Of a DNA stretch of 64,000 bases, positions 8,108 through 14,934 are shown piece after piece. Where the stretch lies: the NCBI GenBank assembly GCA_030054145.1, contig JASGCK010000004.1, forward strand, positions 138,944 to 202,943. The letters are read 5' to 3'. Source of the DNA: Cytophagales bacterium. Its GTDB lineage: Bacteria; Pseudomonadota; Gammaproteobacteria; Burkholderiales; Burkholderiaceae_C. A program made the translations under genes and the position numbers. Each line of letters starts with the position of its first letter. Within the stretch, counting starts at the first letter, position 1. The notes beneath the pieces are model-generated. The model saw only the letters and a list, made by a program, of their open reading frames with translations. It had not been told where the DNA came from and did not search any database.

Positions 8108-9571
8108 ATGACTACCGCCTCTATGGTTCGCCCCCCCGCCCTTGCCAACGCTTTTTATGCTGGCGATCCGCTCAACCTCATGCGCGAGGTAGATGCGCAA
8201 TTAAGCGAAGCGCAGGCGCTGGTTGCAGCGCAGCTTCCCGCACAGACAGTGTGTCCAAAAATCTTGGTTGTCCCGCACGCAGGTCACGTCTACTCTGGCT
8301 TGGCGGCTAGTGTGGGCTATGCGCGTATCGCGCCGCATATCGCCACTATCCAACGTATCGTGATGCTCTGCCCTGCGCACCGCGAATACTTTGCAGGCGT
8401 TGCACTGCCTAACGTTTCGGCTTTTGCTACGCCGCTGGGAACGATGGCAGTGGATGCGCTGGGCGTTGCGGCCGTGAGTGATTTACCTTTTGTGGGTGCT
8501 TATGCGAAAGCACACGAGCAAGAGCACGCGCTAGAGGTGCATCTACCGTTTTTGCAGCGGTTATGGAAGGACGCACCCAGGGCCGCGCAGCCAAGCATTG
8601 TGCCAATGGTGGTAGGCGATGTGTCAGCCGAGCAAGTCTCCGTGCTGATTGAACGGCTGTGGGGTCATACGCAAACGCTGATTGTGATTAGCACCGATTT
8701 ATCACACTTTCAAACCTATGCCCAAGCTAACGCCACAGACAGTGTGACTTGCGCGAAAGTACGCGCCTTGCACACCGACATCACGCACGCGCAGGCTTGC
8801 GGCGCAACACCGCTGAATGCTGCACTCATGCTGGCAAACAAAAAGCAATTGAACATTGAGCATCTGGCGTATTGCAACTCGGGCGATACGGCGGGTAACA
8901 CGCCTGAAGGACGCGAGCGCGTGGTGGGCTACGCAAGCTTTGCTCTTTATGAACCCATGACAAGCCTTGCTGGGCAAGGTCTAGCGGCCAGTCAAGGCGC
9001 AGCGCTTGTCCAACTCGCACGCGCCGCACTGCATCACGCTGTGGGCGCTCCCGCTATGCCAACTCCCATGCAAGCACCTTGGCTAGACGCAGCTGGCGCG
9101 TGCTTTGTGACGCTGTCCCACAATGGGCAATTACGCGGTTGCATTGGCAGTTTGATGGCACATCGCTTGATCAAAGATGATGTGATTCACAATGCGCAGG
9201 CAGCGGCGCTGCACGACCACCGCTTTACCCCCGTCACGGCGGATGAAGCACCGCGTCTTGGCATCGAGGTCTCTGTCCTCACAGCGCCCGTGCCACTTGG
9301 CTTTGCAAACGAAGCCCACGCGCTGTGGCAACTGCAGCCGCTGGTTGATGGCGTGATTTTTTTAGCTGAAGTCAATGGCCAAACTTATCGCAGCACCTTC
9401 TTGCCACAGGTGTGGGCACAGATGGCGGACGCGCAACAGTTCATGGCGCAGCTGAAAATGAAAGCAGGCTTGCCTGCTGATTTTTGGTCGAATGCGGTGC
9501 AGTTACAAACCTACCGTGTGCAAGAGTTTCATGAAGACCCTTCAACAGGCTCAGGGCGAACGGATGGATAG
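8108..9571 (+). CDS. MEMO-AMMECR1 fusion (AmmeMemoRadiSam proteins B and A)
   Basis: This protein of about 487 residues joins two domains. Roughly the first 270 residues are a MEMO-like domain of the dioxygenase-fold superfamily (VRPPALANAFYAGD, VPHAGHVYSGLAA, ISTDLSHFQTY). About 190 residues after that are an AMMECR1 domain with its invariant LRGCIG near the middle. These two families and a radical SAM enzyme form the 'AmmeMemoRadiSam' set; its biochemical role is not settled as far as I know. The radical SAM gene follows with an 8-bp overlap. The C-terminal residues DPSTGSGRTDG are encoded by a REP-like repeat. Starts at 8078, 8108 or 8123 are possible; none has a clear ribosome-binding site. 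Confidence 0.88.
   Translation: MTTASMVRPPALANAFYAGDPLNLMREVDAQLSEAQALVAAQLPAQTVCPKILVVPHAGHVYSGLAASVGYARIAPHIATIQRIVMLCPAHREYFAGVALPNVSAFATPLGTMAVDALGVAAVSDLPFVGAYAKAHEQEHALEVHLPFLQRLWKDAPRAAQPSIVPMVVGDVSAEQVSVLIERLWGHTQTLIVISTDLSHFQTYAQANATDSVTCAKVRALHTDITHAQACGATPLNAALMLANKKQLNIEHLAYCNSGDTAGNTPEGRERVVGYASFALYEPMTSLAGQGLAASQGAALVQLARAALHHAVGAPAMPTPMQAPWLDAAGACFVTLSHNGQLRGCIGSLMAHRLIKDDVIHNAQAAALHDHRFTPVTADEAPRLGIEVSVLTAPVPLGFANEAHALWQLQPLVDGVIFLAEVNGQTYRSTFLPQVWAQMADAQQFMAQLKMKAGLPADFWSNAVQLQTYRVQEFHEDPSTGSGRTDG
9538..9563. repeat. REP-like half-palindrome at a gene junction
   Basis: CCCTTCAACAGGCTCAGGGC followed by GAACGG belongs to the same family as the array at 1-98. It encodes the last residues of the AMMECR1 domain. 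Its AGGG at 9553-9556 sits seven bases before the ATG of the radical SAM gene, so it probably serves as the ribosome-binding site. Confidence 0.8.
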
Positions 9572-10667
9572 CTACCTCGCCAACTGGTGGCACGCTATAC
9601 CAGACGGGCGTTTACAGTGCGATCTGTGTCCTCGTGAATGCAAATTGAACGAAGGTCAGCGCGGTCTGTGTTTTGTACGCGAGCGGCGCGGCAATCAAAT
9701 CATTTTGGACACCTATGGGCGTTCATCGGGTTTTTGCTTAGACCCTATCGAAAAAAAACCGCTCAATCATTTCTACCCAGGTTCTAGTATTTTGAGTTTT
9801 GGCACGGCGGGTTGCAATTTGGCTTGCAAGTTTTGCCAAAACTGGGATATCTCGAAAAGCCGTGACACCGACAAAATTGGCCAGCGCGTTTTGCCTGAGC
9901 AAATTGCCGCAGGCTGCCTAGAGCTAAAAACGCCCGCCATTGCATTCACCTACAACGACCCTGTGATTTTTGCCGAGTACGCGATGGATGTGGCCGATGC
10001 GTGCCACGCCAGCGGTATTCGTACTGTGGCAGTGACGGCGGGCTATATCCACGCCGCGCCGCGCAAAGCCTTGTTTGCCAAGATGGACGCGGCCAATGTG
10101 GATTTAAAAGCCTTTACGCAAAGCTTTTATGCCAACACCTGCTCGGGCGATTTACAAACGGTCTTGGAGACATTGGTCTACATCAAACACCGAACGAATT
10201 GCTGGTTAGAAATCACGACCTTACTGATTCCAGACGCCAATGATTCAGATGCCGAAATCACCGCGCTAGCCAGTTGGGTCAGGCGTGAACTGGGTCCTGA
10301 TGTGCCGCTGCATTTGTCGGCTTTCCACCCAGACTACAAAATGCTGGACAAGCCCGCTACCCCGCCCGAAACTTTAATCCGTGCTCGCCACATTGCCATG
10401 GCGCAAGGGCTGCACTATGTGTACACAGGCAACATCCACGATACGGCGGGCGGAACAACGCATTGCCCCAGTTGCAACCATCCGCTCATCGTGCGGGATT
10501 GGTATGAAATATCCAACTATGCAATGCGCGGCCATCAATGCCCAGCTTGTGGCACGTCCATTGCAGGACACTTTCATCACGCTGGGCACACTGACTTCGT
10601 ACAATTTGGTAGGCAACGAATTCCCGTCCAATTTAATCAACCCGCACTTTCAGCAACCGCAACATGA
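9564..10667 (+). CDS. amrS: AmmeMemoRadiSam radical SAM enzyme (AmrS)
   Basis: This 367-residue radical S-adenosylmethionine enzyme has the [4Fe-4S] motif CNLACKFC (Cys84, Cys88, Cys91). Extra cysteines lie before it (CDLCPREC at 19-26 and Cys36), and there are two CxxC pairs near the C-terminus (CPSC and CPAC) that look like a rubredoxin-type metal site. It is related to pyruvate formate-lyase activases but forms its own family, always next to MEMO and AMMECR1 genes. The ATG at 9564 overlaps the preceding stop (ATGGATAG) and is preceded by AGGG from a repeat. An upstream in-frame ATG at 9531 would add repeat-encoded residues (LQQAQGER) and is less likely. Confidence 0.9.
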   Translation: MDSYLANWWHAIPDGRLQCDLCPRECKLNEGQRGLCFVRERRGNQIILDTYGRSSGFCLDPIEKKPLNHFYPGSSILSFGTAGCNLACKFCQNWDISKSRDTDKIGQRVLPEQIAAGCLELKTPAIAFTYNDPVIFAEYAMDVADACHASGIRTVAVTAGYIHAAPRKALFAKMDAANVDLKAFTQSFYANTCSGDLQTVLETLVYIKHRTNCWLEITTLLIPDANDSDAEITALASWVRRELGPDVPLHLSAFHPDYKMLDKPATPPETLIRARHIAMAQGLHYVYTGNIHDTAGGTTHCPSCNHPLIVRDWYEISNYAMRGHQCPACGTSIAGHFHHAGHTDFVQFGRQRIPVQFNQPALSATAT

Positions 10668-11086
10668 ACCGCAAATCTTTTTTAACCTCAGCCTTTTCTT
10701 TTTTATCACTTGGAGCCTTTATGACCACTGACACTAACGCCGCACCGACCACCGAAACCTTGCCCTCTGGCGTGAAGATCATTCACACGCAAGTCGGAAC
10801 TGGCGCTAGCCCCACGGCATCAGACACCGTCAAAGTGCATTACCGAGGCACGCTAGAGAACGGCACAGAGTTTGATAGCTCCTACAAGCGTCAGGCACCG
10901 ATTTCGTTTCCACTGCGCGGCGTGATTCCTGCATGGACTGAAGGTGTGCAAAAAATAAAAGTTGGCGGCAAAGCTACGCTCATCTGCCCGCCCGCCACAG
11001 CCTATGGTGCGCGCGGCGTGCCTGGCGTGATTCCACCCAATTCCACACTGATTTTTGATATTGAACTGCTGGCTATTGAAAAATAA
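10664..11086 (+). CDS. FKBP-type peptidyl-prolyl isomerase, exported
   Basis: This 140-residue protein has an N-terminal signal-like stretch (MNRKSFLTSAFSFLSLGAF, then TNAAP) and one FKBP domain: VKVHYRGTLENGTEFDSSY, FPLRGVIPAWTEGVQKIKVGGK, and YGARGVPGVIPPNSTLIFDIELL. Such proteins catalyse proline cis-trans isomerisation, here probably in the periplasm. Its start overlaps the amrS stop (ATGA), which places it in the same transcript. A dRS3-like hairpin follows. Confidence 0.92.
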   Translation: MNRKSFLTSAFSFLSLGAFMTTDTNAAPTTETLPSGVKIIHTQVGTGASPTASDTVKVHYRGTLENGTEFDSSYKRQAPISFPLRGVIPAWTEGVQKIKVGGKATLICPPATAYGARGVPGVIPPNSTLIFDIELLAIEK

Positions 11087-11093
11087 TTCAACA

Positions 11094-11123
11094 GTCATGG
11101 ATTCCCGCATCTGCGGGAATGAC
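11094..11123. repeat. dRS3-like palindromic repeat
   Basis: ATTCCCGCATCTGCGGGAAT at 11101-11120 has the ATTCCC-N8-GGGAAT form of the neisserial dRS3 element, with outer GTCAT and GAC arms. It lies between the FKBP and PaiB genes. Its GGGA at 11115-11118 is seven bases before the PaiB ATG and may act as a ribosome-binding site. It could also weaken read-through, but no T tract follows. Confidence 0.8.
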
Positions 11124-11125
11124 GG

Positions 11126-11749
11126 ATGCGTATGTACCAACCACCTCAGTTTGTTGCCAAGGATAAAAATCACGCACTTGATTTGATGCGTGACTATCCG
11201 TTTGCGTCGCTCATTAGCAACGACGACGAGGGTCGTCCTTATGTCACGCATTTGCCGCTGCATCTTGAGCAGCGTGATGATCAATGCGTCTTGTTGGGGC
11301 ACGTTGCCAAGCCAAATCAGCACTGGAAATATCTTGCGGCGCGTCCTGAAGCATTGGTCACATTCATGGGGCCTTATGCGTATTTATCGCCACACATTTA
11401 TCCTGATTTAGTGCGCGTACCGTCATGGAACTATCTGACCGTTCATGCAAACGTAACAGCTACTTTGATTGAAGATGCGCAGGGCAAAGATCGCCTACTT
11501 AAAAAATTAATTGGCGACCATGAGCCCGCCTACAAGCAGCAGTGGATTGATCTGGGCGCAGCGTATCAACACAAAATGCTAGCGGGTATTGTGGGTTTTG
11601 AGTTGGCTATCCGGCAACTGGATGGCAAACTCAAACTCAATCAGCATCGCCCTGAGTCGCACGCCAAAATGCACGCCATGTATGCTGCGGGCAATGACAA
11701 CGAGCGCGCACTCGCTAGCTGGATGGCGCGGCTAGGAATGGTGGCTTGA
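11126..11749 (+). CDS. PaiB-like FMN-binding protein
   Basis: This 207-residue protein of the FMN-binding split-barrel family is annotated in Bacillus as the negative regulator PaiB. Visible family features are MYQPPQFVAKDKNHALDLMRDYPFASL near the start, THLPLHLE, GHVAKPNQHW, FMGPYAYLSPHIY, and a C-terminal HRPESHAKMHAMYA. Whether members act on transcription or as flavin enzymes is unclear. The start at 11126 has GGGA seven bases upstream; an ATG at 11132 is the alternative. Confidence 0.87.
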   Translation: MRMYQPPQFVAKDKNHALDLMRDYPFASLISNDDEGRPYVTHLPLHLEQRDDQCVLLGHVAKPNQHWKYLAARPEALVTFMGPYAYLSPHIYPDLVRVPSWNYLTVHANVTATLIEDAQGKDRLLKKLIGDHEPAYKQQWIDLGAAYQHKMLAGIVGFELAIRQLDGKLKLNQHRPESHAKMHAMYAAGNDNERALASWMARLGMVA

Positions 11750-11779
11750 GCGCATAGGCTTGAGCGCCTAACAACTTCA

Positions 11780-12514
11780 ATGATGAAACCCTACTCAAGT
11801 CAGCAACAAGCATTTTGGAGCGGCTTCAAACACGCACTCGGCGCACCGATGATGGTGCTGTTTGCGGGCATGATTGGCTTTGGTGCAATGGGACACACGA
11901 GCGGCGTGAATGCTTGGTTTACGGGATTAACCAGCTTACTCATGTTTGCTCTGCCAGGTCAGGTGGTGTTGATGGAGATGGTGATTTCTGGCTCGTCGTT
12001 TATTGCGATTGCGCTGGCGGTTACGCTCACCTCAGCTCGTTTCATCACGATGACGATTACGCTATTTCCGCAGCTTGCCAAAGAAGACCGAAACAACAAA
12101 CTCTATGCCTATGTGCATTTGCTTGCCATGACCGCGTGGGCGGTGTCGATGCGGGAGTTCCCCACAATCGAGCCCAAATATCGGCTTAGTTACTTTGTCG
12201 GTCTTGGTCTGCCGTGCTGGCTCATTTCAATGCCTGGCACGGTGCTGGGTTATTTTTTGGCGGGCATGGTGCCAAACGCCGTCACGTTGGCTTTGGTGTT
12301 TATCAATCCGCTGTTTTTTTTGCTTACTTTTACCGAGGTCAAGCCTTGGGGTAATCGCCTCGCCATTGGCTTGGGTTGCCTGCTGGGGCCACTTTTCTTT
12401 TTGCTCGATAAAGACAGCAGTCTTTTGGCAACAGGATTGGTTGCGGGCACGTTGGCTTATGTCATTGATCGCCGCTTTCTGCGCAATCGCTCTATTCAAG
12501 TGATCCAACCATGA
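11780..12514 (+). CDS. azlC: AzlC-family branched-chain amino acid exporter subunit
   Basis: This 244-residue inner-membrane protein has about seven hydrophobic segments and the AzlC core (FKHALGAPMMVLFAGMIGFGAMG, LPGQVVLMEMVISGSSFIAIALAVTLTSARFITMTITLFPQL). AzlC and AzlD together export branched-chain amino acids or analogues such as azaleucine. The azlD start overlaps its stop (ATGA). Two adjacent ATGs at 11780 and 11783 are equally possible starts. Confidence 0.9.
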   Translation: MMKPYSSQQQAFWSGFKHALGAPMMVLFAGMIGFGAMGHTSGVNAWFTGLTSLLMFALPGQVVLMEMVISGSSFIAIALAVTLTSARFITMTITLFPQLAKEDRNNKLYAYVHLLAMTAWAVSMREFPTIEPKYRLSYFVGLGLPCWLISMPGTVLGYFLAGMVPNAVTLALVFINPLFFLLTFTEVKPWGNRLAIGLGCLLGPLFFLLDKDSSLLATGLVAGTLAYVIDRRFLRNRSIQVIQP

Positions 12515-12846
12515 GTAACGAAATGGGGTTATGGCTGGCGCTGATCGCCGCTTGCATTGGCACTTATATTTGCCGCGCCGTTGGCGTTAAGTTGGCGGGT
12601 CATATCCACCAAGAAAGCGAAATTTTTAAGTGGCTCTCCGCCGTCACTTACGCGATGGTGGCGGCGCTGACGATTCGTTTAATCGCCATGCCCGTGGGCT
12701 TGCTGGACAACGTGCCGCTGCTGATTCGTATTTTGATTTGCGTATTCAGCCTTGCCGTCATGGTGTCCAAGCCAAGCAAACGTCTCGTGCCCGCGCTGCT
12801 AACGGGAACAGCTTTGATGTTGCTCTACGGCGTGTGGACGACTTAA
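12511..12846 (+). CDS. azlD: AzlD-family branched-chain amino acid exporter subunit
   Basis: This 111-residue membrane protein has four hydrophobic helices and the AzlD pattern WLALIAACIGTYICRAVGVKLAG and FKWLSAVTYAMVAALTIRL. It is the small partner of AzlC and follows it with a four-base overlap. Its TAA stop lies inside a near-palindrome that recurs at 14912-14932. Confidence 0.9.
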   Translation: MSNEMGLWLALIAACIGTYICRAVGVKLAGHIHQESEIFKWLSAVTYAMVAALTIRLIAMPVGLLDNVPLLIRILICVFSLAVMVSKPSKRLVPALLTGTALMLLYGVWTT

Positions 12847-12856
12847 ATTGTCGTCC
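12836..12856. repeat. Outer direct repeat, left copy (palindromic)
   Basis: GGACGAC-TTAAATT-GTCGTCC has perfect 7-bp arms around the azlD stop. A copy with 18 of 21 identical bases lies at 14912-14932 next to the purL stop. The 125 bp to the next repeat hold only small inverted repeats (ATCGGA/TCCGAT near 12940; AGCCC/GGGCT near 12862-12892) and no gene. There is no T tract of the intrinsic terminator type. Confidence 0.75.
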
Positions 12857-12981
12857 CCGAAAAGCCCCTAAACCCCATATAAAAAAAGGGCTACAGGGAA
12901 AATACGGGCAGCAAAAACTCTCAGAATTGAGTTTAATCGGATGCAAATTCCGATAGAAAACGCCATGCTCAAGCCTCAAAA

Positions 12982-13030
12982 ATCTAGTGCAGCCGCCCCA
13001 AACCCGCCAGCGCGGGATAGCGACCAATAA
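12982..13030. repeat. Inner direct repeat, left copy
   Basis: A unit of about 49 bp starting ATCTAGTGCAGCC and containing CCCGCCAGCGCGGG (a 5-bp hairpin with a CAGC loop) ends CAATAA, 11 bp before the membrane-protein gene at 13042. It recurs at 14725-14776, where it forms the 3' end of the second gene. Confidence 0.85.
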
Positions 13031-13041
13031 AGAAAGCACAT

Positions 13042-14133
13042 ATGCAAATTCGAAGACAGCATCGATTAGAAGCACAAAAATCTGAAATAGTAAAAATCTT
13101 CGCGCAACTAAGCGCGATTCCGTGGTCAAGTATCTGGGGTTTGGCACTTGCAGTTGGCGGAATTTTCTTGCTAATTTATTTTGCTTCAATCGGGTTTTTA
13201 CCCGACTTAGAACTTAAAGACCTTATGGGTACGATTGCGGCGGTTGCCCTAGTCGGCATATTTTTTGTTGCAATAGTTGGCGGTAGCTTAATGCTGCCAA
13301 CGGTATATCTGAACGTAGAAAGCAATTCGGCAAAATTCACCGCATTTTTTCAAGCAGGTCTAGGTCTCTTGCTACCTTTTTTCATCATATTAAACGCTTC
13401 TTTTGAAAGCCGCTATCGCAATGAATGCTGGTGGGCTATTGGGATAACAACTATCGTGCTTTTATTTCTAATTTCATATCGTTCCGTCAAACGCTTCTCG
13501 TTGAATGATCTCTTTCTAACTTCTATTTCAGTTGGTCTCTGGGCTTTTTGGGTGCTGGCAATACCGATGCTGCTTTGCTTGTCGATATTGCAGCAAAGCA
13601 ACCAAGAGGATTGGCTAGTAATTTGTATGCTCTTTTTGTTTCCCGCTATGTTCGCGCTATTTTCTATAGCGGTTGCTTCATCTCCTGCGCATCGGCGAGG
13701 ACTTGCGCTTTTATTTTGTGTCATATTCGCAATAGTTTTTCTCAGTCATCTATCGCGCCGCCCAGCACTAGTACCTCAAGCTGCAATAACGATGCTTGGC
13801 TTATCTGTTGACCGTGAGCACGTCACGATAATACTTACTGAAAATGGCTGCAACTCAGTAAATCTAGCACTCAAAAATGATGGCAAGCCTTGTGCATTAG
13901 ATGCCACTGCTAAATTAGGTGCTTTGCCAGATGCTCGGATAATTTCCCGTATTGGCTCGCAGATAGTTACTCATTGGCGACCGCTAAAGCTACCAGTTAC
14001 GGCGCGTACTGATGCACAGTTATTTGCAGCGTTAAAAGATGGAAAAAATGAAATTTGGCAGCGGATTGTGCTTAGAAAAGCAGATGCTATTTCGTGGGCA
14101 TATGACTACAATAAACCACCCAAGGAGCACTAG
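13042..14133 (+). CDS. Polytopic membrane protein of unknown function
   Basis: This 363-residue protein has seven predicted membrane segments at about 28-51, 60-83, 98-118, 125-145, 157-182, 190-214 and 219-237. A soluble C-terminal part of about 120 residues follows (LGLSVDREHVTIILTENGCNSVNLAL, then SQIVTHWRPLKLPV). I recognise no family and no catalytic motif. Two residues, Cys272 and Cys284, lie in the soluble part and could pair if it is periplasmic. The gene starts just after a 49-bp repeat and stops one base before the RipA-family gene, so the two form a bicistron. The only upstream ribosome-binding candidate is a weak AAAGAAAG. Confidence 0.75.
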   Translation: MQIRRQHRLEAQKSEIVKIFAQLSAIPWSSIWGLALAVGGIFLLIYFASIGFLPDLELKDLMGTIAAVALVGIFFVAIVGGSLMLPTVYLNVESNSAKFTAFFQAGLGLLLPFFIILNASFESRYRNECWWAIGITTIVLLFLISYRSVKRFSLNDLFLTSISVGLWAFWVLAIPMLLCLSILQQSNQEDWLVICMLFLFPAMFALFSIAVASSPAHRRGLALLFCVIFAIVFLSHLSRRPALVPQAAITMLGLSVDREHVTIILTENGCNSVNLALKNDGKPCALDATAKLGALPDARIISRIGSQIVTHWRPLKLPVTARTDAQLFAALKDGKNEIWQRIVLRKADAISWAYDYNKPPKEH

Positions 14134-14134
14134 C

Positions 14135-14776
14135 ATGACAGACCAAAACCTAGATAAAACGATCAAAGAGAAAGAGAAAGAGAAAGATCAAGCGTTAGAA
14201 ATGCTGAAGATAGTATCTGACGTGCGAAAATTTGAAATAGATTTATTTTGGCGTAGATCGTTGTTTTTTTGGGGATTTGCTACTGTAATAATAACAGCAT
14301 TCGGCTATGCTTATACTAATAAGCTAAACAAAGAAGTTCAACTTTTAATTGCTTGCTGCGGAATAGTTTGCAGCTTGATATGGAGCTTAGTAAATCGAGG
14401 AAGTAAATTTTGGCAAAAGCAATGGGAAGATAAAATTATAATAGCAGAGAAAAATTATACTGGCAGTTCATGTTATTTTCACACTAAATTAGAAGGGCAA
14501 AAATTTTGTGATTTTTTGAGTAAACTGCCGTGGGATGCGGGTTATTCTGTATCAAAGCTTACCACTACTTTCAGTGATCTCACTATGCTATTTTGGATAC
14601 TGGTTGCGATTTATACTTTATTTTTTGAATTTATTAGCAAATGCTTTAATGGTTTTACTATTAATATCATTATTATTTTTATAACTATAATTACAGTTAT
14701 ATATATTTTTTGGCGATGCCCGACATCTAGTACAGCCGATCCAAACCCGCCAGCGCGAGATAGCGCCCAGCAATAA
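14135..14776 (+). CDS. RipA-family octameric membrane protein (8xMP)
   Basis: This 213-residue protein begins with a highly charged helix (KTIKEKEKEKDQALEML). It continues with the family core RKFEIDLFWRRSLFFWGF, a second helix and the hallmark SLVNRGSKFWQKQWEDKI at about 84-101. Membrane helices lie near 42-61, 68-86, 148-167 and 175-193; the last two extend beyond the two-helix core. Francisella RipA, the namesake, is a cytoplasmic-membrane protein; its molecular role is unknown to me. CAAGGAG seven bases upstream supports the ATG at 14135. The last 17 residues (TSSTADPNPPARDSAQQ) and the stop come from the inner direct repeat. The gene is AT-rich. Confidence 0.78.
   Translation: MTDQNLDKTIKEKEKEKDQALEMLKIVSDVRKFEIDLFWRRSLFFWGFATVIITAFGYAYTNKLNKEVQLLIACCGIVCSLIWSLVNRGSKFWQKQWEDKIIIAEKNYTGSSCYFHTKLEGQKFCDFLSKLPWDAGYSVSKLTTTFSDLTMLFWILVAIYTLFFEFISKCFNGFTINIIIIFITIITVIYIFWRCPTSSTADPNPPARDSAQQ
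14725..14776. repeat. Inner direct repeat, right copy
   Basis: This is an imperfect copy of the unit at 12982-13030, starting ATCTAGTACAGCC and ending CAATAA. It supplies the C-terminal tail and stop of the RipA-family gene. Only the CCCGC arm of the small hairpin is kept intact. The 135 bp that follow, to 14911, hold no gene I can recognise. Confidence 0.85.
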
Positions 14777-14911
14777 GTCAACTTCTTTGCCACCCCGATC
14801 AGCCTGATGATCAAGCCAAGTCATCCGCAGGTCATCTTAGCCAGCCGCTTATCCAATCCGCGTTTGTCGGTTGCGCCTTTGCGGATGCTGGGGTGAATTT
14901 GAATTTTGCAG

Positions 14912-14932
14912 GGACGACTTAAATCGCCGTCC
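14912..14932. repeat. Outer direct repeat, right copy
   Basis: GGACGACTTAAATCGCCGTC plus one C matches 12836-12856 at 18 of 21 bases and ends two bases before the purL stop codon. With the left copy it brackets the membrane-protein cassette between the 3' ends of two convergent housekeeping genes. Confidence 0.75.
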
Positions 14933-14934
14933 AT

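Noticed and set aside
9492-9563. Longer amrS start (9492 or 9531)
   Set aside because: The added residues are antisense-like or repeat-encoded (LQQAQGER) and out of family register; ATG 9564 has a good upstream AGGG.
12758-13189. Open frame of 143 codons on the minus strand across the azlD end and cassette start
   Set aside because: It is antisense to azlD and to the first membrane gene, crosses the repeat, and has no family resemblance. The similar GCTR peptide on the minus strand at 14.7 kb comes only from the repeat.
14777-14911. Possible decayed gene after the RipA-family gene
   Set aside because: Frames on both strands are short and match nothing I know; it was left as unassigned spacer.
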